Below are positions 27,698-36,729 of a stretch of 64,000 nucleotides of DNA, piece after piece. Position numbers and translations under genes: made by a program. The notes beneath the pieces are model-generated. The model did no database searches, was not told the origin of the DNA, and was given only the letters and a program-made list of their open reading frames with translations. Source of the DNA: Bacillus andreraoultii (lineage in GTDB: Bacteria; Bacillota; Bacilli; Bacillales; Caldibacillaceae); contig NZ_LN868937.1 in the NCBI RefSeq assembly GCF_001244735.1, forward strand, positions 2,347,152-2,411,151. The letters run 5' to 3'. Each line of letters begins with the position of its first letter. Position 1 is the stretch's first letter.

Positions 27698-28660
27698 TTG
27701 CAACGTCGAATGAAACGTCTTGCTATTGCTTCAACACTTGGTATGTTACTATTACTCATTGGAGGTGCACTAGTAACAAAAACAGATTCTGGAGATGGTT
27801 GTGGAAGTTCTTGGCCTTTATGCCACGGTCAATTCATCCCTACTAATCTCAATATAGAATTAGTAATTGAACTGTCCCATCGAATGATGACTGGTATCGT
27901 TTCGTTATTAGTCATCACTTTCATTTATTTAAGTTGGAAACATATGCAAAATATTCCTGAAAGAAAATTTTTATCATTATTAGCAATCGCTTTCATCATT
28001 ATCCAGAGTTTAATCGGTGCATTGACTGTCTTATTTGGACAATCTGACTTCTTTTTAGCGCTACATTTTGGTATTTCACTTATTTCTTTTGCTAGTGTAT
28101 TGCTATTAAGTTTATTAATACTTGAAGTAGATAAGAAATTTACTGTGAATACGTTATACATTGATGTTCATATGAGAAAAAATATCATTGGAGTCACTCT
28201 ATATAGCCTTGTTGTCATTTACACAGGTGCATTAGTAAGGCATATGGAAGCAAGTATGATTTGTCCAAGCTGGCCATTATGTAATAATCGTCTACTTTCA
28301 CTACCTCAGAACCTTTACGAATGGACTCAGATGGGACATCGCCTCTTTGCCGGACTACTTTTTCTATGGATATTATACATAACAAGTTTGGCAATAAAAA
28401 ACTATCGTACACAGCCAGTTATGTACTATGGTTGGATTATTGCATCCATTTTCGTTTCGCTACAAGTTGTAACTGGGGCATTAACAATTTTTACCGGATT
28501 AAACTTATTTATAACACTTTTACACGCACTGTTTATTTCGTGCCTATTCGGATTACTAAGCTACATGATTTTCGTTATTTATCGTACACGACATAATGAA
28601 GAATCCCATAACTCAGTTAATAATATAAAAACAATAATTGATAGTAGAGTGAATCTTTAA
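27698..28660 (+). CDS. ctaA: Haem A synthase
   Basis: Oxidises the C8 methyl of haem O to the formyl of haem A. 320 residues with eight spans in two similar halves. Each half has a Cys pair (CGSSWPLCHG and CPSWPLCNN) and paired haem-ligand histidines (IELSHRMMTGI, LHFGISL, MGHRLFAGL, LLHALFIS). TTG at 27698 is favoured by AGGTGA just upstream; a GTG three codons earlier is possible. Confidence 0.93.
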   Translation: MQRRMKRLAIASTLGMLLLLIGGALVTKTDSGDGCGSSWPLCHGQFIPTNLNIELVIELSHRMMTGIVSLLVITFIYLSWKHMQNIPERKFLSLLAIAFIIIQSLIGALTVLFGQSDFFLALHFGISLISFASVLLLSLLILEVDKKFTVNTLYIDVHMRKNIIGVTLYSLVVIYTGALVRHMEASMICPSWPLCNNRLLSLPQNLYEWTQMGHRLFAGLLFLWILYITSLAIKNYRTQPVMYYGWIIASIFVSLQVVTGALTIFTGLNLFITLLHALFISCLFGLLSYMIFVIYRTRHNEESHNSVNNIKTIIDSRVNL

Positions 28661-28770
28661 CTTTTATCGTATTTCAATCATTCTATAACTCATCATTTAC
28701 TTTATTAAAAGAACTGAATTTCCTCCTTGTAAGAGGCGAATGAATCCGATTTAAAATAACAAGATAATTA

Positions 28771-28830
28771 AAAAACCCGAACGATTGCGAAACTCTGAAA
28801 TGAGAATCTCACATGAAATGTTCGGGTTTT
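28771..28830. terminator. Bidirectional terminator between ctaA and pyc
   Basis: AAAACCCGAAC and GTTCGGGTTTT form the base of a long hairpin that also contains an inner TGAGAATCTCA palindrome. A and T runs on both sides suit the two convergent genes. Confidence 0.85.
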
Positions 28831-28867
28831 CCTTTAGCTGAAATACTTTTGTACCAGTCTTATTCGA

Positions 28868-31800
28868 TTATTTGGTTAAAGAAATTAATAAGTCACCTTG
28901 TTTAATCGCATCATGATCATTCACGTAAATATCCTCTATTGTACCTGAGAATGGTGCTTGAACGGTCGTTTCCATTTTCATTGCTTCCGTTATTAGAAGG
29001 TGATCTCCTTTATTTACTTTTTGACCTTTTTTCACAAGAACTTTTACGATTGTACCAGGCATTGTTGCACCAATATGATTATCATTTTTCGGATCTGCTT
29101 TCCTCCGCTCGACAATTTCGCCCTTCACACTTTCATCTCTAATAACAATTTCACGTGAACCGCCATTTAATTCAAAATAAACGATACGTGTCCCGTCCCT
29201 TTGAACTTGACCTATCGAAATAAGTTTCACAAAAAGTGTTTTTCCTTGTTCAATCTCAATTTCAAGTTCTTCACCAATTTTCATACCGTATAGGAATGTT
29301 GGTGTGTCAATTGCAGAAACATCTCCATATTTCCGATGACTTTTTACGTAATCTAAGAAAACTTTCGGATATAATGCGTATCCTAATGCATCATAATCAG
29401 ATGGTTTTGTTTTCATTTCAATAAAAAGTTCTTCCTTAATTTGGTTAAAATCAACTGGTTCTAGAAGCTCACCAGCACGTACTGTTAACGGTTGACGATC
29501 TTTTAAAATAATCTCTTGTAATTCTTTAGGAAAACCACCATATGGAATACCAATATAACCTTGGAAAAACTCTATTACTGAATCTGGAAAATCAATTGTT
29601 TTCCCTTTTGTAAAAATGTCTTCCTCCGATAAATTGTTTTGAACCATAAACAAAGCCATATCCCCCACGACTTTGGAAGAAGGTGTCACTTTTACAATAT
29701 CACCAAACAAGAAGTTAACACGTCGATACATTTGCTTTACTTCTTCCCATCGGTCAATTAAACCGACAGCTTTTGCTTGCTGTTGTAAGTTACTATATTG
29801 TCCACCTGGCATTTCGTGCTCATACACTTCTGGGTGTGGTGCTGACATCCCACTTTCAAAATGATGGTAGTATTTTCTTACATCCTCCCAATATTTAGAT
29901 AACGAGTTTAAGCCATTTAATGAAATACTCGGTTTTCTCTTACTATCTTCTAATGCATATACGAGTGAATTGGCACTAGGCTGACTTGTGAAACCTGCCA
30001 TTGAACTAATAGCTGTATCAACAATATCCACTCCGGCCTCAATTGCCTTGGCGTATGTGAAGATTCCGTTACCACTCGTATCATGAGTATGAAGATGAAT
30101 TGGGATATGAACGTGATTTTTTAATTCAGAAATTAATTCGTAAGCAGCATCAGGCTTTAATAATCCTGCCATATCTTTAATCGCCAATATATGTGCACCT
30201 TGTTGTTCTAATTCTTTCGCTAAATCTAAATAGTATTTTAGGTTATATTTCGAACGATTCGGATCATGAATGTCACCTGTATAACAAATTGATGCTTCTG
30301 CAATTTTCCCGACATCACGGACAGTGCGGATGGCTACTTCCATCCCTTTCACCCAGTTTAGACTATCAAATATTCTAAACACATCAATACCTGCTTGAGC
30401 AGATGCCTTAATAAAATCCTCAATTACATTATCTGGATAATTTTTATATCCTACAGCATTAGATCCTCTAAATAACATTTGAAATAAGATGTTCGGTATT
30501 TTTTTTCTTAATGCAATTAATCTCTCCCAAGGATCCTCTTTTAAAAATCGATAACTTACATCGAAAGTAGCTCCGCCCCACATTTCTAAAGAAAAAAGGT
30601 CAGGTAATAATTGTTGAGTTGGTTCAGCAATTTGTAACATATCATACGTTCTTAACCTTGTCGCTAGTAAAGATTGGTGAGCATCTCGGAACGTTGTATC
30701 GGTAAGTAAAACTTGATCTTGTTTCTTCACCCAGTCAACAAGACCCTCTGCGCCATATTGATCAAGAATTTGTTTTGTTCCTTGAACGACTTTTATATCT
30801 TTTACTTCAGGAATACGTGGTTTTGTAAAAATTGGTTTTTCTCCTTTTCCAATTCCCGGAAAACCATTTACAGTAACATCACCTATGTATGTTAATAATT
30901 TCGTACCACGATCTTTCGGCATTGGAAATTTAAATAGCTCCGGAGTTGTATCGATAAAGGATGTATCATACTCCCCATTAATAAATTTCGGATGTTTCAT
31001 TACGTTAATTAAAAAGGAAATATTTGTTTTAATTCCACGAACACGGAATTCTCGTAAATTCCGCTCCATTTTAGCAGCAGCCTTTTCAAAGGTTAGCCCC
31101 CATGTAGAGACTTTTACAAGGAGAGAATCATAATATGGCGAAATAACAGCCCCTTGAAAGGCATTTCCCGCATCAAGCCGAACGCCGAAACCTCCACTTG
31201 AACGGTAAACATTAATTTTACCTGTATCAGGCATAAAGTGATTTAACGGATCTTCTGTAGTAATACGGCATTGAATTGCAAATCCGTTTGTCCAAATTTT
31301 TTCTTGTTGTGGAATTCCAACAATATCCCCGTGTAGTTCGTGTCCTTCAGCAATTAAAATTTGTGACTGAACAATATCTACTCCAGTTATTAATTCTGTA
31401 ATAGTATGTTCTACTTGAATTCGTGGGTTTACTTCAATAAAGTAAAATTCGTTATCTGCTACTAAAAACTCTACCGTACCAGCATTAATATAATTTGCTT
31501 CCCTCATCAATTGAACAGCAGCATTACAAATCTTTTCCCGCAACTCGTTTTTTAATGAAACAGAAGGGGCAATTTCAACAACCTTTTGATGACGTCGTTG
31601 AACAGAACAATCCCGTTCATAAAGATGAACAATATTCCCCCTACGATCAGCTAAAATCTGCACTTCAATATGTTTTGGATTTGCAATAAATTTTTCTACG
31701 TATACTTCATCACTACCAAAGGAAGTTTTTGCTTCTGATTTTGCTCTATGATAGTTCTCTGACAATTCCTCATCTGTATGGACGATGCGCATTCCTTTAC

Positions 31801-32293
31801 CACCGCCGCCCATTGCTGCTTTTATTATAATTGGGAAACCGTGCTTTTTAGCGAATTCCCTTATATCTTCCTCATTACGAACTTCATTACCAGGTACCAC
31901 TGGTATTTTTGCTTTTTCTGCTGCTATACGTGCTTTTACCTTATCACCAAATATATCAAGATGTTCACTTTTAGGACCTACAAAGATAATTCCTTCTTCC
32001 TTACATCTTCTAGCAAACTCAATGTTTTCCGAAAGAAACCCATAACCAGGATGAATCGCATCAACGTCATTCTGTTTTGCAATCATGATTATATCTTCTA
32101 TATCCAGATAGGCTTCAATTGGTTTTTTTCCTTCACCAACTAAGTATGCCTCATCCGCTTTATAACGGTGATAGGAACCAACGTCTTCCTTTGAATAAAT
32201 GGCAACCGTACGAATATTTAGCTCAGTACAAGCCCGAAAAATCCGAATGGCAATTTCTCCTCGGTTTGCAACTAAGAGTTTTTTAATTCTCAT
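28868..32293 (-). CDS. pyc: Pyruvate carboxylase
   Basis: Anaplerotic, ATP- and biotin-dependent conversion of pyruvate to oxaloacetate. 1141 residues, full length for the single-chain enzyme. It has an N-terminal biotin carboxylase domain (LLVANRGEIAIRIFRA, AAMGGGGKGMRIV, EVNPRIQVEHTITE), a central carboxyltransferase TIM barrel (LLTDTTFRDAHQSLLATRLR with metal-binding Asp; HIPIHLHTHDTSGNG), a tetramerisation region and a C-terminal biotinyl domain with ITEAMKMETTVQ. Allosteric activation by acetyl-CoA is typical of the family. Downstream of ftsW as in B. subtilis. Confidence 0.98.
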   Translation of the reverse strand: MRIKKLLVANRGEIAIRIFRACTELNIRTVAIYSKEDVGSYHRYKADEAYLVGEGKKPIEAYLDIEDIIMIAKQNDVDAIHPGYGFLSENIEFARRCKEEGIIFVGPKSEHLDIFGDKVKARIAAEKAKIPVVPGNEVRNEEDIREFAKKHGFPIIIKAAMGGGGKGMRIVHTDEELSENYHRAKSEAKTSFGSDEVYVEKFIANPKHIEVQILADRRGNIVHLYERDCSVQRRHQKVVEIAPSVSLKNELREKICNAAVQLMREANYINAGTVEFLVADNEFYFIEVNPRIQVEHTITELITGVDIVQSQILIAEGHELHGDIVGIPQQEKIWTNGFAIQCRITTEDPLNHFMPDTGKINVYRSSGGFGVRLDAGNAFQGAVISPYYDSLLVKVSTWGLTFEKAAAKMERNLREFRVRGIKTNISFLINVMKHPKFINGEYDTSFIDTTPELFKFPMPKDRGTKLLTYIGDVTVNGFPGIGKGEKPIFTKPRIPEVKDIKVVQGTKQILDQYGAEGLVDWVKKQDQVLLTDTTFRDAHQSLLATRLRTYDMLQIAEPTQQLLPDLFSLEMWGGATFDVSYRFLKEDPWERLIALRKKIPNILFQMLFRGSNAVGYKNYPDNVIEDFIKASAQAGIDVFRIFDSLNWVKGMEVAIRTVRDVGKIAEASICYTGDIHDPNRSKYNLKYYLDLAKELEQQGAHILAIKDMAGLLKPDAAYELISELKNHVHIPIHLHTHDTSGNGIFTYAKAIEAGVDIVDTAISSMAGFTSQPSANSLVYALEDSKRKPSISLNGLNSLSKYWEDVRKYYHHFESGMSAPHPEVYEHEMPGGQYSNLQQQAKAVGLIDRWEEVKQMYRRVNFLFGDIVKVTPSSKVVGDMALFMVQNNLSEEDIFTKGKTIDFPDSVIEFFQGYIGIPYGGFPKELQEIILKDRQPLTVRAGELLEPVDFNQIKEELFIEMKTKPSDYDALGYALYPKVFLDYVKSHRKYGDVSAIDTPTFLYGMKIGEELEIEIEQGKTLFVKLISIGQVQRDGTRIVYFELNGGSREIVIRDESVKGEIVERRKADPKNDNHIGATMPGTIVKVLVKKGQKVNKGDHLLITEAMKMETTVQAPFSGTIEDIYVNDHDAIKQGDLLISLTK

Positions 32294-32370
32294 CTAATTC
32301 ACCTCATTATTTCGCTTTCAATATTATCTTTTAGTAAAATTCCGAAAACTTTTTGATAAAAATTAAATAC

Positions 32371-32402
32371 TAAACTAGCAGAATCCTATCCTACTAGTTT
32401 AG
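32371..32402 (-). terminator. Hairpin between ftsW and pyc
   Basis: On the minus strand AAACTAG and CTAGTTT enclose GGAT/ATTC, followed by TAGTATTTAATTTTT. Likely ends ftsW transcription upstream of the pyc leader. Confidence 0.6.
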
Positions 32403-32454
32403 ATTTTATATTTATTCATATATAATATCACAAAATGTTCATAAAAAATAGAAA

Positions 32455-33648
32455 CTAAACAAATAATTGTTTCGATTTTTTATTTTCCTCTCTTTTCGCC
32501 TTCCCTGAATTATGTTCAAGATTTGCATAACTCGAAATATTCATTAAGAGACCGAGAGAGATTGAAAGAATTAACAAAGAAGAACCTCCATAACTTATAA
32601 ATGGTAGTGTCACACCTGTTATCGGAATCATCCCTGATACCCCACCTAAATTGATAAACATTTGGATACCAATCATGCCTGAAATACCGAATGCTAATAA
32701 ACTACCAAAAGGATCCTTTGATTTCATCCCAATATATATACCTTTTAGTATTATATAACCTAGTCCAAATAGGACAAATAAGACACCAAAGACTCCTAAT
32801 TCCTCTGCAATAACTGCCATAATAAAGTCTGTATGAGCCTCTGGTAAATAACCTAACTTCTGCATACTTTTTCCTAAGCCTACACCTTTCCACCCACCTG
32901 TACCAAGGGCTACATAGGAATTAACTAACTGGAGACCTTCATCAACCTCATATTTAAAAGGATCTTTATAACTATATAAACGCCCCATACGTGTTTCAGT
33001 GAAAATAGAATCTTGTTTCCAAATAATAAATGGTGAAAAAACACCTACGATAAGGACTCCTAATAGCAATAGTCGTGTTATATTTTTCCAATTCATTCCT
33101 GAACAAAACACGATAACTATTCCAGTAACGAATATGATCCCTGCTGTTCCTAAATCAGGTTGTTGGGCGACAAGGAAACAAATAAAAACTAAAAATACAA
33201 TTGGAGGAATGACCCCTTTATTGAAATTGTTAATATATGGCTGCTTTTTTGCATAAACGGCAGCCATGTAAATAATCATTCCTAATTTTACAAATTCAGC
33301 CGGTTGAATATTTCGAAAGCCAATACCCAGCCAACTTTGAGCATTATTTACGTTCTTCCCCATAAAAAAGAGAATAAATAAAATAGCAATGGAACCTAAT
33401 ACAATGATTTTTAAAAACCCTTTTGCTTGCAATTTTCGATAGGGAAAAAGGGTAGCAAAAACTAATGCTATAAAAGCAATAATTAAATTTAATAATTGTC
33501 TTTCAAAAAAGAAATTACTACTTTTATTGTATATTTGTATAGCTATCACCATACTAGCACTATACACCATAATTAAACCAAAAACACTTAACAATAAGTA
33601 AACAACAAGGAGGGAATAGTCAAATGATTTCAACCGTTTCTTTAACAT
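32455..33648 (-). CDS. ftsW: Cell-division SEDS glycosyltransferase FtsW
   Basis: 397 residues with about ten spans. SEDS peptidoglycan polymerase working with a class B PBP at the septum. Family segments are NIQPAEFVKLGMIIYMA, AQQPDLGTAGIIF, the large extracellular loop YLPEAHTDFIMAVIAEELG, and GMIPITGVTLPFISYGGSSLL. Between ylaN and pyc, where B. subtilis has ftsW. Other SEDS members (RodA, SpoVE) are similar, so the symbol depends partly on synteny. Confidence 0.94.
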   Translation of the reverse strand: MLKKRLKSFDYSLLVVYLLLSVFGLIMVYSASMVIAIQIYNKSSNFFFERQLLNLIIAFIALVFATLFPYRKLQAKGFLKIIVLGSIAILFILFFMGKNVNNAQSWLGIGFRNIQPAEFVKLGMIIYMAAVYAKKQPYINNFNKGVIPPIVFLVFICFLVAQQPDLGTAGIIFVTGIVIVFCSGMNWKNITRLLLLGVLIVGVFSPFIIWKQDSIFTETRMGRLYSYKDPFKYEVDEGLQLVNSYVALGTGGWKGVGLGKSMQKLGYLPEAHTDFIMAVIAEELGVFGVLFVLFGLGYIILKGIYIGMKSKDPFGSLLAFGISGMIGIQMFINLGGVSGMIPITGVTLPFISYGGSSLLILSISLGLLMNISSYANLEHNSGKAKREENKKSKQLFV

Positions 33649-33864
33649 ATGTTCTCTTCCAATCTTTCTTTAGAGTAAATGAAATAATAAATCCATTTAT
33701 ATGTAACAACATTCCGATTTCATTACGATCTTGGAATCGTCTTAATTTTAATTCATAAAGATTGTTTTCATTGTTCTCTGCTTTAGGCGGATGATTCTAG
33801 TGGCACGGTCTTACCTAGCAATAAATATTTCTTCTAAATCCAACTTTCATCATAAAAACAGCCT

Positions 33865-33912
33865 TAATAAAAAAACCCAAACAATTGTCCCTTCAACTGT
33901 TTGAGCCTTATT
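33865..33912 (-). terminator. Rho-independent terminator of ylaN
   Basis: On the minus strand CTCAAACAGTTG pairs with CAATTGTTTGGG across AAGGGA, followed by T7. Confidence 0.8.
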
Positions 33913-33918
33913 TAACTA

Positions 33919-34200
33919 TTACTTTTTCAATGAAGCTTCATGCAAGGCTGAAAGTTTCCGTTCAACTGAATCTAGTAAATCTTTTCCATCTTGTTCATCG
34001 ACGAGCCCAAGTTTAACTGCAAAATCTATTTGACGTGAAAGACCAAACATTTGCGTATCTAATACTTCTTCGTATAATGGGCATTGGGGCATCGTTAAGT
34101 GATCCATTTGAACTTGGATAAGTTTGATTATCTTATCCGCATATGATTGTAACAAAAGATAGGCTTGATCTCGATGATCTATTTTCATTTCAGACGCCAC
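33919..34200 (-). CDS. ylaN: YlaN, iron-homeostasis protein (UPF0358)
   Basis: 93-residue helical protein, [20 protein letters not shown], with the near-invariant [20 protein letters not shown] segment. In B. subtilis and S. aureus YlaN is needed under iron limitation and acts on Fur. GTG at 34200 reproduces the conserved MASEM start and has GGGGGAG upstream; an ATG four codons later is the alternative. Confidence 0.95.
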   Translation of the reverse strand: MASEMKIDHRDQAYLLLQSYADKIIKLIQVQMDHLTMPQCPLYEEVLDTQMFGLSRQIDFAVKLGLVDEQDGKDLLDSVERKLSALHEASLKK

Positions 34201-34400
34201 CCTTACTCCCCCTTACAAGAAAACCATTCTTGATAAAATTCTACCGTCAAAATTGGAAAATTGCAAGGAAAATAGGATATTCACTACTTTATTTATAACC
34301 AAATATGGTCATTTTCTATGAAACATACTATGTGACAATATTAGTAAGGATATGTATACTTTAATAAGAGAAAGATTATTTTGTAAGATACGAATAAATT

Positions 34401-34554
34401 AAAGAAAACTCAGGATTTTAAGCTCACGCGAGAGATTAGAGTTCGCTCGGGTGAGAAAGAGAGTTTTTCGACTTTGATGTAGCTGCTTGCGCCTTCTTGT
34501 GCGCTAATGCGTATAGGAAAGTAGAAAATTTTCACTTTCCTATTAACCAAAAAA
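34401..34554 (+). repeat. Dispersed structured intergenic repeat, copy 5 (full length)
   Basis: AAAGAAAACTCAGG start, TTAGAGTTCGC and AGAGAGTTTTTCGACTTTGAT core, and the TAGGAAAGTA/TTTTCACTTTCCTA terminal hairpin ending CCAAAAAA. Fills the middle of the divergent ylaN-ylaL gap. Confidence 0.88.
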
Positions 34555-34623
34555 TAATCTACTCAGCAAATCTCTTAGTTTTTAAATGAAAGATTGATAA
34601 CTTACAAAAAAGGGGAGAACAAA

Positions 34624-35118
34624 TTGGGACAAATTTTAGAAATAAAAGGTAAAGTGAAATATAAAATCACATTGGATCCAAGTGTATGGATATTTGATGA
34701 TCGACGAATCGATTTGGATACATTTTTTGAAGGAAATGAAGACCAAAAACAAGAAATTGCATATGAAGAGAAAATGTCTCATTATTGGCATCGTGAGATA
34801 AGAGAAGGATCTGTTTCACCACCAACATTAAAAACTGAAAAAAGATATGAAAAAGAAAAGTTATTAACTGGAACATTTGGTATTATTTTTGAACCTTTCC
34901 TAAATAATGCAGAACCATTACCCGATGCGACATCATTAATCATTGAAACGAAAAGTAATGAAGTAGTCATACCAATTGACGAAGCGAAAGATTTAATCTT
35001 CCAATTTTCACAAAAAGGTAAACCACTTACTGAGAATGGTCCAATTTACGTTTTATATAAAGATGGTTCAAACAGACATGACCCAATTACAGATGTTGTG
35101 GCTCTAATCATCAACTAA
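34624..35118 (+). CDS. ylaL: YlaL-like conserved protein
   Basis: 164 residues, soluble, unknown function. The conserved core is GKVKYKITLDPSVWIFDDRR and LTGTFGIIFEPFLNNAEP, with C-terminal GPIYVLYKDGSNR. TTG at 34624 has AAGGGGAG 6 nt upstream; the TTG ten codons earlier does not. Assigned to YlaL by position between ylaN and ylaJ. B. subtilis ylaM (glutaminase) and ylaK (PhoH-like) are missing from this cluster. Confidence 0.7.
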   Translation: MGQILEIKGKVKYKITLDPSVWIFDDRRIDLDTFFEGNEDQKQEIAYEEKMSHYWHREIREGSVSPPTLKTEKRYEKEKLLTGTFGIIFEPFLNNAEPLPDATSLIIETKSNEVVIPIDEAKDLIFQFSQKGKPLTENGPIYVLYKDGSNRHDPITDVVALIIN

Positions 35119-35211
35119 TAGAGTATCCCTCTATCATTGTTTCATTCATGTATAAAAAACCACCTTTTTACAAAAAATACATGCAAGACAAACATGGATA
35201 GAGGTGACAAC

Positions 35212-35817
35212 ATGAAGAAACACTTATTGTTATTATGTTTAGCTTGCATCATTTCTTTGACTGGTTGTCGTAGCAATATCGAATCAATGGACAACGCGAA
35301 AAACGAAAAAGACAACCAATTGATGAATGTTAAAAACACGACAATTCATGAGGTTAATCGAGAAGATAGTGAAGCGGTATCAAAACATTTAGCAAATTTA
35401 GCGGCGAGTGTCCCGAATGTTAATGATGCAACAGCAGTAGCTCTTGGAAGATTCGCCATTGTAGGGATTGATGTAGACAAAGACTTAGATCGTTCAAAAG
35501 TCGGAACAATAAAATATACAGTCGCAGAAAGTTTAAAAAAGGATCCCTATGGCGCAAATGCAATTGTTGTTGCCGACCCTGACTTTTCTGCACGTATTAA
35601 AGAAATTAAAGAAGATATTCAAAACGGTAAACCCGTTCATGGAATCTTAAATGAGCTTTCTGATATTGTCGGTCGAATTATTCCCGAAGTACCAGGTGAC
35701 CTAAAAGATCCAATCATTGAACAACGAACGGAAGAACCGAAACGTCAAGGTAATCATATTGACCAAGAAAAGATTGATAAAGAACAAAAAAAGCAATCCA
35801 ATTATCACAAAAAATAA
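35212..35817 (+). CDS. ylaJ: YhcN/YlaJ-family sporulation lipoprotein
   Basis: 201 residues. A lipoprotein signal (LLLLCLACIISLTGC, lipid attachment at Cys about 19) is followed by the YhcN/YlaJ domain (ANLAASVPNVNDATAVALGRFAIVGIDVD ... VGTIKYTVAESLKKDPYGANAIVVADPDF) and a charged C-terminal tail. Homologues are made during sporulation and affect germination or spore envelope in Bacillus. ATG at 35212 has GAGGTGA upstream. Confidence 0.9.
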   Translation: MKKHLLLLCLACIISLTGCRSNIESMDNAKNEKDNQLMNVKNTTIHEVNREDSEAVSKHLANLAASVPNVNDATAVALGRFAIVGIDVDKDLDRSKVGTIKYTVAESLKKDPYGANAIVVADPDFSARIKEIKEDIQNGKPVHGILNELSDIVGRIIPEVPGDLKDPIIEQRTEEPKRQGNHIDQEKIDKEQKKQSNYHKK

Positions 35818-35838
35818 CGAACAATAGCATATTAGTTT

Positions 35839-35865
35839 AAAAAGAGGGATTTCCCCTCTTTTTTA
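35839..35865. terminator. Bidirectional terminator between ylaJ and ylaI
   Basis: AAAAGAGGG and CCCCTCTTTTTT with a 4-nt loop, between convergent genes. Confidence 0.88.
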
Positions 35866-35891
35866 ATTACTATTTGTCGACTGCTTAACAT

Positions 35892-36092
35892 TCACCATTC
35901 ATCTTCTTTATCATTAGATCGGTACAAACGAAATCTTCCTGTAGCAATTCTTGCCTCTGTTCGTTCTTTAATACGATCATGACATTGTTGACACATAAAC
36001 GTGTGGATCGGACGATTTCTTAATTTTTTTGCTAGTGGTGTATCGTTGTCAATTTCTTCAAGTTTATCACAAATCACACATTGAACTTTCAT
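35892..36092 (-). CDS. ylaI: YlaI family zinc-finger protein (DUF2197)
   Basis: 66 residues with two CxxC pairs (CVIC near the N-terminus and CQQC at about residues 34-37) forming a probable zinc ribbon, then the basic RIKERTEARIATGRFRLYR tail. Unknown function. Conserved beside ylaH and ylaJ. Confidence 0.88.
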   Translation of the reverse strand: MKVQCVICDKLEEIDNDTPLAKKLRNRPIHTFMCQQCHDRIKERTEARIATGRFRLYRSNDKEDEW

Positions 36093-36154
36093 TGTATCCT
36101 CCAGTAAAAGCTAAGTATCTCCATTTATTATATCATGGAATTGAATGAACTTAT

Positions 36155-36463
36155 CTATAAATCGACCGTTTTACGTTGATCGGTATGTCTTCGAATGCGG
36201 TAAATTAATAACACAAGACAAATAACAATCAAACCTTCTGCAACAGGTAAAAACACCCCTAAAAAGCTTAATATCGTGCATCCAAGCAATAAAAAGATAT
36301 AAACAATAAGAGACTTTAACATAGGGAGTTTATGAGCAAAACCTAATTTGTATGCGATAATACTCAGTAGTACAATCGTACCATAAAGTAACCACATTCC
36401 CAACTCTGGATTCGTATCAACTTTATAAATAGCCGCAAAGACTGAAAGACGATTTTCTAACAA
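36155..36463 (-). CDS. ylaH: YlaH-like membrane protein
   Basis: 102 residues with three hydrophobic helices ([54 protein letters not shown]). Unknown function. TTG at 36463 (start [10 protein letters not shown]) is preferred to the ATG at 36502 because GGGGGT precedes it and the upstream 13 residues are not part of the family. Confidence 0.8.
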   Translation of the reverse strand: MLENRLSVFAAIYKVDTNPELGMWLLYGTIVLLSIIAYKLGFAHKLPMLKSLIVYIFLLLGCTILSFLGVFLPVAEGLIVICLVLLIYRIRRHTDQRKTVDL

Positions 36464-36570
36464 CCCTATACCCCCAATAAATGCAAATTTTAAAAAATAC
36501 AATATATAACTTATATTACATAAGTAAGAACTATTTGTAAAAGTAAATCAATAGGGAAGTAATAAAAATT

Positions 36571-36675
36571 GGGTGAAAGATAAACCTTTCGTTCACCGAA
36601 AAACTTTTTTCGGTTGCAAAAAATGCTGTCGCAGTCTTTCTTTTACTCTTTTGCGAATAGGAAAGTATAAAAAAA
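36571..36675 (+). repeat. Dispersed structured intergenic repeat, copy 6 (5' and 3' trimmed)
   Basis: GAAAGATAAACCTTTCGTTCACC, CTTTTTTCGGTTGC, TGCTGTCGCAGTCTTTC and GCGAATAGGAAAGTA align with the family core. The outer ends are missing or degraded. Lies between typA and ylaH. Confidence 0.65.
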
Positions 36676-36724
36676 GAGTCTATCTCTATTCTAATGATAA
36701 TTAGTTAAGAGACCGACTCTTTAT
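36669..36724 (-). terminator. Rho-independent terminator of typA
   Basis: On the minus strand AAAGAGTCGGTCTCT pairs with AGAGATAGACTCTTT, followed by T7. Confidence 0.85.
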
Positions 36725-36729
36725 AAAGG

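Noticed and set aside
31778..32143. Plus-strand frames of 86 and 121 codons inside pyc
   Set aside because: Shadows of the biotin carboxylase domain; pyc is intact on the other strand.
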